The notes under the pieces: generated by a model
What the model was told of the DNA's origin: nothing
What the model saw: the letters and a program-made list of their open reading frames with translations, nothing else
The model's database searches: none
Made by a program: the position numbers and the translations under genes
From: Dipteronia dyeriana
Taxonomy: Eukaryota; Streptophyta; Magnoliopsida; Sapindales; Sapindaceae
DNA length: 64,000 nt
Direction of reading: 5' to 3'
Assembly (NCBI GenBank): GCA_032871835.1
Contig: CM065299.1
Coordinates: 47,194,706 to 47,258,705, forward strand
Shown here: piece by piece, positions 33,080-44,521 of the stretch
Layout: every line of letters starts with the position of its first letter
Position numbering within the stretch: the stretch's first letter is position 1

Positions 33080-33439
33080 GGTAGAAAGAGATTTTGAGTT
33101 CATTGAAAAAGAAGATAGGGGCACTGAATGGAGGCTTTCTTTGAGAAAATTTGAAAACTAAAAAAATAGGAGGCGTGAGGAGGGTGACGAAGTGGCCGAG
33201 TTTAAATAGAGGTAAATGGAGCAGTGATGTCAGTGAAATCCTAGGTCAGGATTGCCTCGACACCCGTGAGTTGAAGTAACGGAGACAGATTACCTCGCAC
33301 AATTTTCTGTTTGCCATGTCACTTTCGTATTTATTGAAGAAATTTCCATAAACATTCTGGTAGCAATGTTGGAGGGAAAATTTCCCAATCAAAATAGGAA
33401 ACCTGACTCCAACCGCAACTCAATCACTGGTGTTCAAGT

Positions 33440-33452
33440 CATAAGGGACTTC
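33440..33452 (+). promoter_or_regulatory. G1 polypurine tract
   Basis: CATAAGGGACTTC lies directly before the LTR start at 33453. The purine run is weaker than in G2 and G3. Confidence 0.7.
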
Positions 33453-34465
33453 TGTTAATAGCCAAATTTGGCTAGGGACCAAAGAGATATTTTCCACTCT
33501 TCCAACCCAATTCAAAGCCAGAGATCTCCTACCCTGGAACCCCGTAAAAGCAGGGAAAGGTCATCGAGCTTGGGAAGCATCCGTAGAGGAACCTGACATT
33601 ATCAGATCGAATTCCTTACACTAAAAATAGAATTTAGGTAAAAGTCCGACGCATGACAAACCAGCCTCCTCAAACGCGGGATCACCTTGCAACCTCCCTT
33701 AAAGCCCACATGAGTCCCACTACCACCAAAGGATGCCCACAAGGCCATCCTCAGCTCCAAGACACCTAGAAAGGTTCGACCAAGCTCCTAGAACCAAGAC
33801 CGAGGCGTAGATCTGCCACGCCATATGAAACAGTGAACATCGTGCTCGACGACCTCCATGAAGAATCACGCCCTGAGTACACACGAAATAATATCTACTG
33901 TATGGCAAGTGATTGAGTCCAAAAAGGAAACAAACATATCTCTGCCAAAGATATTTTCCAATCCGTTTATTATTTCGAAGTCAATAACCTTCAAATAAAT
34001 GGTCCCACCCGATAAGGGGGGAACGGAATCAGAGGATCACGGTGGAAGATTCACTAGTTTAACCTATTTGAACCATGTATAAATACACCGAAGGTGAACG
34101 ATGAAAAGAGACACAAAAAAATAAGAAAAAAAATAAGAAAAAAAAAAAAAGAGTTAGGGAGATTTGACCCTGGCCTAAAATCTGGAATCAGAACACGGCC
34201 ATTGTTGTGTTCTACTATTCGACAGGCACGAAGTTGCCACCCTACCGTATCCTCGCAAAGTTGAGAGTGTTTGAGAGGTTTTTGTATGTCATGCATGATA
34301 TATAATAAAGAGCTATATTCCCATTTTCATTGTATTCACATTTAAACATCCATCTTTGTTCGAACAAGTTAGGTACTAGTTACCTACCCCGACCGCCACT
34401 TCCGTGGTAGCGGTCTCAAGGGTGTTAGCTGAAATTTCTAACCTCGTGTAAATTTTCTGTTAACA
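33453..34465 (+). repeat. G1 3' LTR (1013 bp)
   Basis: It starts TGTTAATAGCC and ends TTTTCTGTTAACA. It has a TATA box at 34079-34086, an A-rich run at 34115-34152 and the LTR hairpin at 34391-34415. It is the uninterrupted version of 8423-9060 plus 11293-11481, which proves the insertions there. Confidence 0.92.
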
Positions 34466-34786
34466 TCTACATTTTCGAATCAAGTTCCTGAGACCGTGAC
34501 GCATCCACATAAAGTTACTAGTCCCAGGATATAGCGAGGATGATTGAGTGGTACAGATCATGAGCATTACAAGAAGTGAAGGTGCCTCAAAACGCTGGTA
34601 AGATTTTCTTCATCTATATATATTGATTTCAATTTCCTGTATATACATATATTTTGTTTTTTTAATAATTTTATATTTATAAGTTCTGAAAAAGAATTAT
34701 GATCTCAAGTTCACTGGTCATAGATCGTTTACGATCTATATAAAAAATTTAAAAATCTACTTTCGTTGCGTTACCAGTGAACTTGG
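34466..34786. other. 320 bp of unknown origin between G1 and G3, with a foldback
   Basis: AT-rich sequence unlike the Tat elements. CAAGTTCACTGGT (34706-34718) and ACCAGTGAACTTG (34773-34785) are a perfect 13 bp inverted repeat, with a second stem inside (ATAGATCG/CGATCTAT). An end in CAGTG recalls CACTA-type DNA transposons, but no matching 3 bp duplication is visible. A GCTG/GTAAGA splice-donor-like site lies near 34592. Confidence 0.45.
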
Positions 34787-35275
34787 TTCCAACAGAGAGG
34801 AGTTACCTAAGGTACTTCGTTCCTACCTGACCACCAAAAGGACCGCGACCGAGGAAACACCCTACTCCCTAGCTTTTATGGTAGAAACGGTCTTACCTAC
34901 CAAGCACAAGTTGACCTTATTCCGAGTCCAACACTTTGTGCTAGAGAGTAATGAAGCTAAACTAAGAGCCACGCTAGACCTTCTGGAAGAAAAATAGGAC
35001 AGAGGGTTAGAAAGGTAGCTGTCTACAAAAACCAGATTTTGAGGTACTTCAATAGGAGGGTAAACGCCTTTAGCTTCAAAGATGGAGACTTAATACTCTA
35101 AAAGGTGACCCAGAACACCAAGGTCAGGTCAAATGAGGTCTTGGGACCAAACTGAGAAGGTCTTTACTTGATAAAAGTAGTGGTCCAAAGCGAGGCATAC
35201 AAGCTCGAAGATTTGAACGGATGACCCATCGACCATACATGGAATCCAGATCACTTAAAAAGGTTTTATCCCTGA
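34787..35275 (+). pseudogene. G3 integrase C-terminal part, broken
   Basis: E-E-L-P-K-V-L-R-S-Y, T-E-E-T-P-Y-S-L-A-F, L-R-A-T-L-D-L-L-E-E-K, R-Y-F-N-R-R-V and Y-K-L-E-D-L-N-G follow the G1 integrase end. Stops and a small frameshift near 34998 break it. The DDE core is absent. Confidence 0.85.
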
Positions 35276-36559
35276 GCAGGGGACTCTAAGCAGTCCGGTT
35301 CTACCTAATGTCAGCATTAGCTGCCTTTAAACATTTTGGTACTCCTATTTTGACCATCAATAAAATTTCCAGTTAGTTTTCTCCAAGTTTTCTTCATCTC
35401 CACTCTGTTTATGCTTTCGCCAGTGGAAATGCACCATGATCGCTTCGAGCCGGGAAAGTTATATAGCCATCACGATGCCTTGGCGGGTACCACCCCTGCC
35501 AAGAAGGATCTAAACATGAGAGTATAGTTACCTGTCAGATCACGAGACCAGAGACCAGAGACCGGTGGGGGAAGCCCCCTCACCATCTCTAAAGCCTTGG
35601 TCGGGCACCGCCCTACGCTAAGAAGGGTCTGGTTAATAAGGTACAGTTTCATGCCAGACCTCAAGACTAGGGACATGGCTGTTGGAACCCATTCATCGTC
35701 CCTGGTGCCTTGGTCGAGTTACCTTCCCTAAAAAGGATCTATGTGTAAGCGTATATTGCCCACTAGATTGAAATCAACATAGAATTGTACCTCCCTAGTA
35801 CAGGGACCAAAGCTACCAGGATCAGTTCTACCAAAGTATTTCGCCAAAGTACTAGAATCCCAAAATGTAGGGATACCTGGTACATAGATTCTCTCTGAAA
35901 GGGAAATCAGTGCAATAAAAGGCACCAAGAGGGGTACCTCAACCAAAGTACCTTTATAACATGGTACCAATTAATTTATCTACTCCTACCAATCTTTTAA
36001 CCAAAATTTTCAAGTTGTTTTGTGTTGTCAGGTCCCGATTAAACCAAGCACACACTAGGGACTCAGGTTAGCGGCTCGGAGTGCCTTAACCAAATTGTGA
36101 CCCAGGAACTACGGTACCACGACAAACAAAGGATTCCTGGTACATAAGAATTTGCCACATATTATTTTTGCAAAAGTCTTACCACTTGAACAATCCAAGG
36201 TGCAAATGTTCAGCAACCTTAAGGGACCGAGAAAATTAAGAAACTGAAGGTCTTACAGACATGGGGGCTGCGAGGTCAACACCCTGACTAAGCATCTAGA
36301 AATGATGTCAATTACTCGATCTATGCTAATCCATCATACTTAGCTGGATATACAACTTTTTGGAATTTTTGGAATTTTATTTAAAGTTAGATACACGTAG
36401 AGTCAGTCAAGGTAAGGAAAAATTAGATGCAAATAAGAAGAAGAAAGAAGATATCATTCATAAAATCAGGGGATCTCTTCCCTTTCGTCGAGCTACATCA
36501 AATCAAGCAGGGAGCCCATCCCTTGGTCCTAGGCTATAAACAAAAACTAAACTCAGACT
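35276..36559. other. G3 3' untranslated region with degraded 99 bp-type repeats
   Basis: Pieces resembling the G2 unit (CCTTGG-CGGG-ACC..., AAGAAGG-TCT..., GAGCATAG-like) recur near 35480, 35600 and 35720. The rest, 35770-36559, holds no recognised gene. Confidence 0.55.
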
Positions 36560-39148
36560 GAGGTCATGCATCGACTTTTTCCTAGTGATCTCCTCTTACT
36601 GCTCCTCTTTCTAGTGCCTGATCACCTTCCTCTTAGTCCGTAACTTGATCTTCGATTAGCAGCTGGGCAAACTCAGCTAAGATATCAGGAGGAACTATCT
36701 TGACCTGAGAAGCTCGGGTCACCCATACCTCAAACTACTCCTCCGCTGGCTTCACTCCAGTCACAGCCTTCACCAGAGCTAGATCAATTTGGCTTTCTAC
36801 TACCTCCTTATAGGCAGACTGATCTTCCACCACCTCTTGAGTAGCAGGCGGTCCTTCTTCTACCATCCTAGGAGCAAACACGAGCTCCACAATCCCAGAC
36901 TGTTATTCTTCATCATATGCATTTACATCAGCGCCAGCAGTCTTATAGGGGCTTGCCACATCACTAGTTTTGGTGGACATTTTCCTAGCCCTCTCCAGAA
37001 TCTCTTCCAAGTTCCAGTCTGTGGTGGTGGATAGGTCAAAGGGGGAAGCAATGCTTATGCAGCTTGGAAAGCATTGTAGAAGTATCCATCATCAAAAGAA
37101 GAGTCCACTTCAGCTTCCAAGCTAGCTACTTGAACGCACATAGCCTTGTTTTCCTTTGTCTACTCCTTAACTTTCTTTATCTAGAGGTTCCTCTCTATAG
37201 CCCATCTCTCTTATTTGAGGGACTCCTGATCAAAAGCATGCTTCAGTCACTCCAGGTCACAGCGAGTCTCCTCTAGTGCTTTCTCGATCGTGTCAAGATT
37301 AAGGTTTAATGCCTGCACCGTACCCTGAGTCTGAGCGAGCTCCCCTCTGGCCGTCTCATCGTCAGACTCGACCTTTCTAGTACCCCTCCTTAATGCAGAC
37401 ATCTGGTTGTTTACTACAACGTTGTATTTGAAAGTCTACAAGACACAAAATCTAGTTAATTATTATCTAAGTACCAGCCATGTCTACATTAGAGCAATAT
37501 TAAAACAGAATATGAGTTCCATCTTACCTCGGTAATAAGGGCAGCACACTTGGTTAGCAGAATCTCAGAAGGCATCGAGGTCATCGCAGTAAGGCTTTCA
37601 CCAAGACAAGGTAAGGTGAACCGATCTATTACCTCGTTCTGCCTGTAACTCTCAGTCGAGGTCGATTTCACACTTGAGAAGTAGTATAAGTGGTTACAGC
37701 AATTGTCTAAGGACTCCCATCAACTCGGGAAGGCATTGAAATAGGTAAAGAAAGTGGAATGGAAGCAGTAGCAGAATAAGTAGAGGCGACTATAGTATAA
37801 GGAATAATAGAAGTTAGAGTAACGGAACCTTGACCCATCACCCTGGTCAGATGGGAAGCGAACACATCCATCTGAGAGGTAGGACCAGGGCGAATGGTAG
37901 GAGGTACCCTGGGGATCCCAGTAGGGATACGCCCACTACCCTTAATCGTAGCGTGAAGGGTAGGAGTCTTGGTGGCCTTAGTGACAAGGGACCTAGGTAG
38001 GGTAGGACCTAGAGGAGGAGCAGTATCTTCCAGCGACCTAGGTTCCTGCTGGACTGGTAAAGGAACAACTGAAACTGAACGGATCACCAACAAGTAGAAT
38101 AAGCAACTAATAAAGCAAACAAATCAAGTAAACAAGATTAAAGAGGTTCGATGCACCAAGAGAAGCAACGATGATGCACAGGTACTGGTCCACCCGGTTG
38201 GGATAGCACGCTTCTAAGGTGGAATGCTTCAGATTAATGAAGTTTTATGCAATGATCTCCTTTTAAATCGCTCAGGATTTGGCTACAAGGGTAATCTTTC
38301 CCGAGGTTGGCTTACCATTGAATTGGGTAAGGATCTGGTACTCTATGCCACCAATGTAGACCGAGCTCCCCCAATCTCTATTGATCTGCACCTATTCCTC
38401 CCATGGATTGTCCTTCTTGGTGGCACCAGGGACTATAAAGTTTAAACTATTCTTGACCCAGAGGTAAAACTGCTCCCTTGAAAGAGGGGAGTTAGTAGTA
38501 ACTTGAAAAAAGAACCTAGTTCATCTTGTCCTGATTCCTTATCAACAACATCCTTCTCGCATTACACCTTTCATAACATAAAGAAGCCTACAAGATGCCT
38601 CAAAAACCCAGACGCCAGTTGAAGAGGGTGAGCTGTAGGGAATAGAGAGCCCTACGAATAGAGGGATAAAAGGGCAACCTAACCCCGCACTCGAAAGCGA
38701 CAGTATAGGTAGACAGCACACCGGGATGAGAACTATACATATCGTAACTCATGTAGGGGACATCAATGGGGATGATGTCAAGAATCCTGAACCTCTCCCA
38801 TTAACGATTGATGGTGTCGATTATGGCAGTGGAATCGAGAATGATCTTAAAGTATTATAAGAGAGTAAAAACCCATCCCTTTAAGGATACGGCGGCTGTG
38901 GCTTGACCGTCTACCCCATCGCCACCATAGTTACCATTCAAGTCGCCTGTTATTTTCTCCATAGGGGTATCATGCCTGTTTGATTAGCCGACCCTGATAG
39001 CAATATTTTGACTGGAACGATGGTGCAAATACGGATGAGGGACCTCACTATATCCACTTTGTTCTCCTCGAGCCCTTTTTTTACCATTGTAGCTTGGGGA
39101 ATTACCCTCTACCAATCTTTTGACATTGTCGTGGTCAGAGTTCGATAT
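36560..39148 (-). pseudogene. G3 antisense gene, broken
   Basis: Orthologue of the G1, G2 and G5 antisense genes. The start codon position (39148-39146) reads ATA, then S-N-S-D-H-D. The middle motif F-Y-L-W-V-K-N-S-L-N-F-I-V-P-G-A lies near 38475-38425. An intron at 37527-37436 (GAG/GTAAGATG...TTGTAG/ACTTTC) matches the second intron of the other copies. The tail shows E-R-G-A-V-R-G-D. It has many stops. Confidence 0.72.
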
Positions 39149-39510
39149 GGTAACAGCAATGTGGAAGCTTAAGAACAGGGGAATGAGACTAGATCCGAGG
39201 GCTAGGGGTCTTTTCTAAATTTGAAAGTGTGAGAAAAGTAAAGAGGAGGCCAAGCTTATATAAAAGTGATACAAAGGTGATTAATGACAATAGCGTGATT
39301 GAGGATATGAGAATTTTGCCTCAATATCCGTATGCCGCCGAAAACGTCGCCTTTTTTAAATTGGAAACCTCCCTATGGCTTGACATATGGCCGCTACATT
39401 TAATGAGAAGATTTCTTCCCAGATTCTGGTGATCTATTTGAAAACGGCAAAATTCCCAAGCAAGATAGGAAATCTGACTCTAACCCTAAATCAATCACCG
39501 GTGTTCAAGT

Positions 39511-39523
39511 CAGAGGGGACTTC
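39511..39523 (+). promoter_or_regulatory. G3 polypurine tract
   Basis: CAGAGGGGACTTC directly before the LTR start at 39524. The 39150-39510 stretch before it holds no clear gene. Confidence 0.75.
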
Positions 39524-40550
39524 TGTTAATAGCCTTTTTTGGCAAGGGGTAGAAGGGAAATTTTCCACTGGCTTAGAGCCCGAGATCACCTCCATGTACT
39601 ACATTGGCACCAGACGCGGTGGTATACCTCACAGTTCCAGGTCCAACATGACCTAGGGATCTTGACATCGTTCTAAGAGCAGGTTGAAGTTCCAACACCC
39701 TTACGGACCCCCCAACCGGTACCTAGGCACCACAACAACAATCTGTTTTCCTATCGAGCTATGTATTCTACCTTTATAAAAGGAAGGAAGATATCTGTAA
39801 AGCTCCTAGGAGATCATAAAGCTCCAATGAGATCAATCAAGCACCTCACCACTGGAATGGTACCCAGATATACCTCACCAGGATGATGCCTCGGGGTACC
39901 TCGTCAACAAACTGGAACCTCAAGGTTTCCTGCCATGCATCCAGGTTGAGGCTCTAAGGTGATACACTGCCAACAGATGACAACCAATTATTTGCCAAAC
40001 ATTGTAAGTGAACTCTACGTGTACATCATCATAATTAAAGGGTTTCAAAAGGAAACAAACACCCTTTCCTACCAAGGTATTCTCCGCCTATTCTCCACGA
40101 TCAATCACATTTAATAGAAAATCCCATCAGACAGGAAAAGAGGATCAATCCTGACCACCAACTAGTTCGCCAAGAGAATACCCTAGACTTCATGAATAAA
40201 TAGAAGAAGAATATCAACAGAAAATGGGGGACCAAAAAAAGGCCTAAAGAGCCATCATCATTGTGAGTAGTATCCGCTTAACAATAGAGACGAGTTTGCC
40301 AACTCAATTCGTCTGAGCAAAAGATAGACAGAGTGATAGAGTGTCCTATTTTGTTGTGTTAGAGGTTGTATTTGATCTATTGATAAATAAAATAACGTTA
40401 TTCAGTCTACCAGTTCCTTTATCTTCATCTTCTTATTAAAATTACACGTGCAACCGGTACTGAAGGTACCTAACTCTGACCGCGATCCACCAGGGTAGTG
40501 GTCCTGAGGGTGTTAACAAAAATTCCTCACCTTGAGCGAATTTTTAGCCA
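39524..40550 (+). repeat. G3 3' LTR (about 1027 bp)
   Basis: It starts TGTTAATAGCC and carries the family LTR hairpin near 40478-40505 and GGGTGTTAACAAAAATTCCTCACC near the end. The end is set at AGCCA (40550) because LTR-interior sequence of another copy follows; this end is less sure. Confidence 0.75.
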
Positions 40551-41120
40551 ATACGTATCAAATTTCCACGTACATATAAACTGAGTCAAAAAGTCCAAAA
40601 AGGAAACAAATACATCTCCTTCCAGAATATCTTCAAAATAACTAATTATTTGGAGTCAACGTTATAAAAACATAAAATCCCGTCTAAAATGGAGAATATA
40701 GGTTCAGTGATTTTGGCTTGTACACCATGAATCAACTCTAAAGGCTCATACTATAAATATTTTGATAAAGGAACATAAGAAGGATCGACCATTAGCGATC
40801 CAAATACCCCATCCTCTAGTAAAAATAAGCCAGAGAAGGTTGATGTTTAGTTCTATCCTTGGAACGAAGCAAATCCATCTTCATTGATTCTTTGTCCACT
40901 TGTCCACATATACGAGTTCACCACCTTCAATTAGTTAAGAAAAAAAGATTGAGATTGAGAGTATCAGACAACTGTATTATTTACTACTTCACTGTACTTA
41001 CTACATTGTTTAATAAAAGAATATTAATTAATCCAACATCATTCCTTTGTTCATTACACCCATTTTTCACACGCGTAACTGGTACTAAAGGTACCTACCC
41101 TGACCAAGACCTACCGAGGT
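40551..41120 (+). repeat. G4 5' LTR fragment
   Basis: GTCCAAAAAGGAAACAAATAC and ACTGGTACTAAAGGTACC align with interior and 3'-half parts of the other Tat LTRs. It breaks off at about 41120 inside the hairpin region; the LTR end and primer site are missing and gag follows. Confidence 0.72.
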
Positions 41121-42290
41121 TGTAGAAAGAGATAGAGGAGTTGAAGAAAGGCACACACCGGGAAAGCAAGAAGGATCCGTTGGACGAGATGAATACTTTT
41201 TTCTCCAGGAGAACCAAGAAAGCAAAGCTCCATCCTAAATTTAAAATGTCACCTGAAAAATATTCTGGTACTGAAGATCCAATGAGCTAAATGGAGAGCT
41301 TCATCCATCAGATGGAGGTCTAGAATGCTGCCAGAGCTGTCATGTGTAAGATTTTCCCGACCACGTTGACTGACTATGCCAAAATGTGGTTCAAAAAGTT
41401 GCCAGCAGGCAGCATGGATAGCTTATCCAAATTATCTATCCACTTTTGCTCACAATTTCAAGAGATCAAACCGCGACCGAAGGATCCGATAAATCTACAG
41501 TACGTCATTCAAGAACGTGGGGAGGCGTTCAGATCGTACGTTAAATGGTTTCATAAGGAGGTGATTCAGATGATGGTTTTCATTGAAAATGAAACCTTGG
41601 CTAACTTCCATAGAAACATATGGGAGGGAAAACTATTCCGGCCCTTCGCCAAGCATCCGTCGAAAACCTAATAAAAGGTCTATGATTGTGCCCTTGAGCA
41701 AGTGGAAATAGATGACCATCTCAAAGTCAAGATTGAGCATGATGACATGAGGACTACCAAGTACCAGAAAAAGGATGCACCCAAGCCCGTACCTAACCCG
41801 AAAGCAAATAAAAAACCCTACTAATTGGTCCACATCCGATCTCCACCTTACCAACCTCAGTGCGACCGGTATCTGGCTAGGCAAACCCTTCTTCTAGCCT
41901 CACCTCTTACCAATCCCCCTATAGCCCGGGATGAGAGGGGATATGAAAATTAAACTCCTCTAAATATGTATCATAAGGCAATCCACCATGCTTTACTGGA
42001 TAAGGGACTAGTAAGAAAGCCAGGTCCTATAGAAGCCATGGTAGATGCAAGAAACCCGTACAAGTACTGCGATTTCCATGAGGATGTGGGACACGACAAC
42101 TCAAAGAGTTATAACCTCCATAACTAGATCGAGGCCTTGGAGAGAGGTGGTTGTTTGACAAAAAATTTACAGCAGGTTCGAGATAGCATCTGCCCAGGCA
42201 AAGAGGTTCAAACCGAGATCCAAGATCATACAAAGAAGAGGAAAGGGGAACAGAAAGACCTGATGCATTAAATCCAGGTCATACACACTA
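41121..42290 (+). pseudogene. gag: G4 gag, broken
   Basis: A 109-codon open part (41342-41671) holds the gag domain core: Y-A-K-M-W-F-K-K-L-P-A-G-S-M-D-S, Q-Y-V-I-Q-E-R-G-E-A-F-R-S-Y, W-E-G-K-L-F-R-P-F-A-K. The zinc-binding motif Y-C-D-F-H-E-D-V-G-H-D-N lies near 42065; its last Cys is Ser. Stops lie before and after. Confidence 0.83.
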
Positions 42291-42409
42291 TCAATGGTGG
42301 ACCTACCCTAGCTGGTACCTTCCACAATTCTAGAAAGAACCACGCAAGGAAGATCTCCTGGATTGAAGAGGGGTAAAGTATCTACAAAGTAGATTGAGGC
42401 CTAGCGGGA

Positions 42410-43055
42410 ACCTCCTAATCAGCCCATATCATTTTTACTGAAGCTGATGTGTATAACACCGTGCAGCCGTAAGACGACCCCATGGTGTTCACGGTATAGT
42501 TTGCCAATTGCTTGTTCCACCGTGTCCTAATTAACATAGGTAGCAGTGTGGACGTCCATTTTAATGACACTCTAGAAAAGCTCAACTTGAAGCAATGGTG
42601 TTATAGAAGTTGCACCACCCCATTGAATGGATTCATTGGGGACGTAATTATACCAGTAGACTTATGCCTCTACAATAGAACATCATGACAGACTTCATTG
42701 TAGTCGACACCCCATCAACCTACAATGCAATTTTAGTAAGGCCTTTTTTATCAGCACTTAAGTGAGTGCTATCAATCTACCAGAATTCCTAGAAGTTACC
42801 AGTGGGGAAAGAGGTAGGTAAGGTACGTGAAGATCACCAGGTTTCCCGTAAGTATTACACAGTATCCTCCAATCCCACAACATTTGAAAATCAGTATGTG
42901 TAGATTGTTGTGGTGCAAGAATAAGAATAGCCAGAGATGGGTTCCGAGGTCCCAGAAGATGTAAAAGAGCTCGCAGAATATCCGGGGGACGATATCTAAG
43001 TAGAGGACAAAGTACAAGAAGACAAGGGGTGGGCCAGTGGCTACCCTGTTGATAT
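42410..43055 (+). pseudogene. G4 aspartic protease, active site destroyed, truncated by G5
   Basis: The catalytic motif reads L-I-N-I-G-S-S: both Asp and Thr are changed, each by a single transition. N-L-K-Q-W-C-Y and G-F-I-G-D-V-I-I-P follow as in G2. It ends at G-W-A-S-G-Y-P-V-D where the G5 LTR begins. Confidence 0.82.
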
Positions 43056-44114
43056 TGTTAACGAAAAATTTACTCAGGGTTAGAAATTCTAGTTAACATC
43101 CTCGAGACCATTACCACGGAGGTGGTACCTTCAGTTCCTAGTTTGTTCAAACATTGGTGGATGTTTAAAATAAATATTAACTTGATGTGAAAGAGAATAT
43201 ATTGGCTTTATTATCAATCGTGTATATTGTATAATGATCACTCGAATACTCTCAATCTCTTTAGGATACTATAGTGTGGCAGCCTTGTGCCTGTCGAGAA
43301 GTGCAATACAACAGTGGCCATGTTCTGATGATAAAATTTAGGCTAAGAAGGTCATCCCCTTTCCTCTACGTGCTTGGTCGTATTTATATTCAGTTCCACT
43401 ACGTTAAACTTATAATTCTCCAGCCATTATTTTTCGAATCAAAATCCCTCCTTAACAGGTAGAGTATCTTCTTTTAAATGTTACTAACTTTGTATTTAAT
43501 AACAGAATCAAGTATATCTAGGAGTGATAAGTTTGTTTCCTCTTTGGACTTAACCTCTTGCCTTACACGTACGTAGTGTTTACATGTAATTTGGAGAGTA
43601 GATACGATCCAGTGTGCCTTCAAGGAGGTCATTGAGCATGACACTCATTTCCTTCTAGAGTGAGGTATACTTACATTATGGTCTTAGTGATAGAAGCTTG
43701 ATCTAACCTCCCCAAGTCCCTTTGAGCTCGAGATTGCCTGGTGGGCATTCTTCGGTTGTAACGGATCTCCGATGAGCTTCCTCCTACCTGTCCAAGTAGA
43801 TTCAAATCGTCCCTCATCTAAGTGGAGAGATACTGTAACATGAACCTGATGCTCTTATGGGTTCCTCTTTCCATCTAGAGATGATGGTGGGTTTGCCCTG
43901 GGTTCTTACCTTGGTGTAAGGACCTCAATCTGATCGCGTCGGGCTCTATACAGGGTGCTCTTAAGGTGTGACAACCTTTCCTTTCTTTCTACAGGGTGAC
44001 CCAACAGCTCAGCCCCGGGAACCTCAGTACCATGGTTAGTAAATCTAGATTTGGACCTGGGCTAGAAGAGTGAAAAAATTCCCTTTGGTCCCTAACCAAA
44101 TTTGGCTATTAACA
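43056..44114 (-). repeat. G5 3' LTR (1059 bp)
   Basis: On the plus strand it begins TGTTAACGAAAAATTT and ends GGCTATTAACA, the reverse of the family LTR ends. A TATA box lies at 43388-43381. Confidence 0.88.
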
Positions 44115-44131
44115 GAAGTCCCCTCTAACTT
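44115..44131 (-). promoter_or_regulatory. G5 polypurine tract
   Basis: On the minus strand AAGTTAGAGGGGACTTC directly before the LTR, as in G2 and G3. No gene is seen between here and 44521. Confidence 0.8.
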
Positions 44132-44521
44132 AAACAACGGTGATTGAGTTGGGGTTGGAGTAAGACTTTCTGTTTTAATTGGAAATTTTTTCTCCCTATC
44201 GTTGCTATCAGAATCTTGGTGGAAAACTTCTCATTAAATGCATAAGTGACGTGGTTAGCAAAGACCAGCGTGTTTCTCAAGATAATTTGCCTCCGTTACA
44301 CCGGCTCGCGAGATTCTAGACAATCTTGGCCAAAGATTTTGCTTCCAACTCACCTACGTTACTGCTCCATTATCTTTATTTAAACTCGATTGTTTCACTA
44401 CCTTCCTTATCCTTTTCTATCTTTCAAAATAATAATAAAAAAAACTTTTCACAAAGAAACTTCCTCTCGTTGCCTTCACGAGCAACATCATTATCTTCTC
44501 TAAAAAAAAACTTTTTCCAAC

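Larger units (their letters stand above)
8423..34465 (+). mobile_element. G1: Ty3/gypsy element, Tat lineage, interrupted by G2 and U
   Basis: The element order is 5' LTR, gag, protease, RT, RNase H, second (archaeal-type) RNase H, integrase, 99 bp repeats, antisense gene, polypurine tract, 3' LTR. Two RNase H domains and the antisense gene point to the Tat lineage. S1 cuts its 5' LTR on the left, U is inserted in the same LTR, and G2 splits its RNase H at 14920/27332. The primer site and last LTR bases were lost at 11481. All reading frames carry stops. Confidence 0.85.
34787..40550 (+). mobile_element. G3: 3' part of a Tat-lineage element
   Basis: Integrase C-terminus, degraded 3' repeats, antisense gene, polypurine tract and 3' LTR are present in the Tat order. 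Everything upstream is missing here or lies left of the window. It is more diverged from G1 and G2 than they are from each other. Confidence 0.82.
40551..43055 (+). mobile_element. G4: 5' part of a Tat-lineage element
   Basis: Part of a 5' LTR, gag and protease. G3 replaces its left side and G5 its right side. Since G3's 3' LTR ends inside G4's LTR, G3 probably inserted there. Sequence right of G5 does not continue G4, so pol was lost. Confidence 0.72.

Noticed and set aside
34706..34785. An 80 bp MITE
   Set aside because: The inverted repeats are perfect, but no target duplication flanks them (GTT on one side, AAC on the other), so I list it only as a foldback.
36789..37276. Plus-strand ORFs with hydrophobic residues in G3
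   Set aside because: They are the reverse of the antisense gene; the minus strand carries the conserved residues and splice sites.
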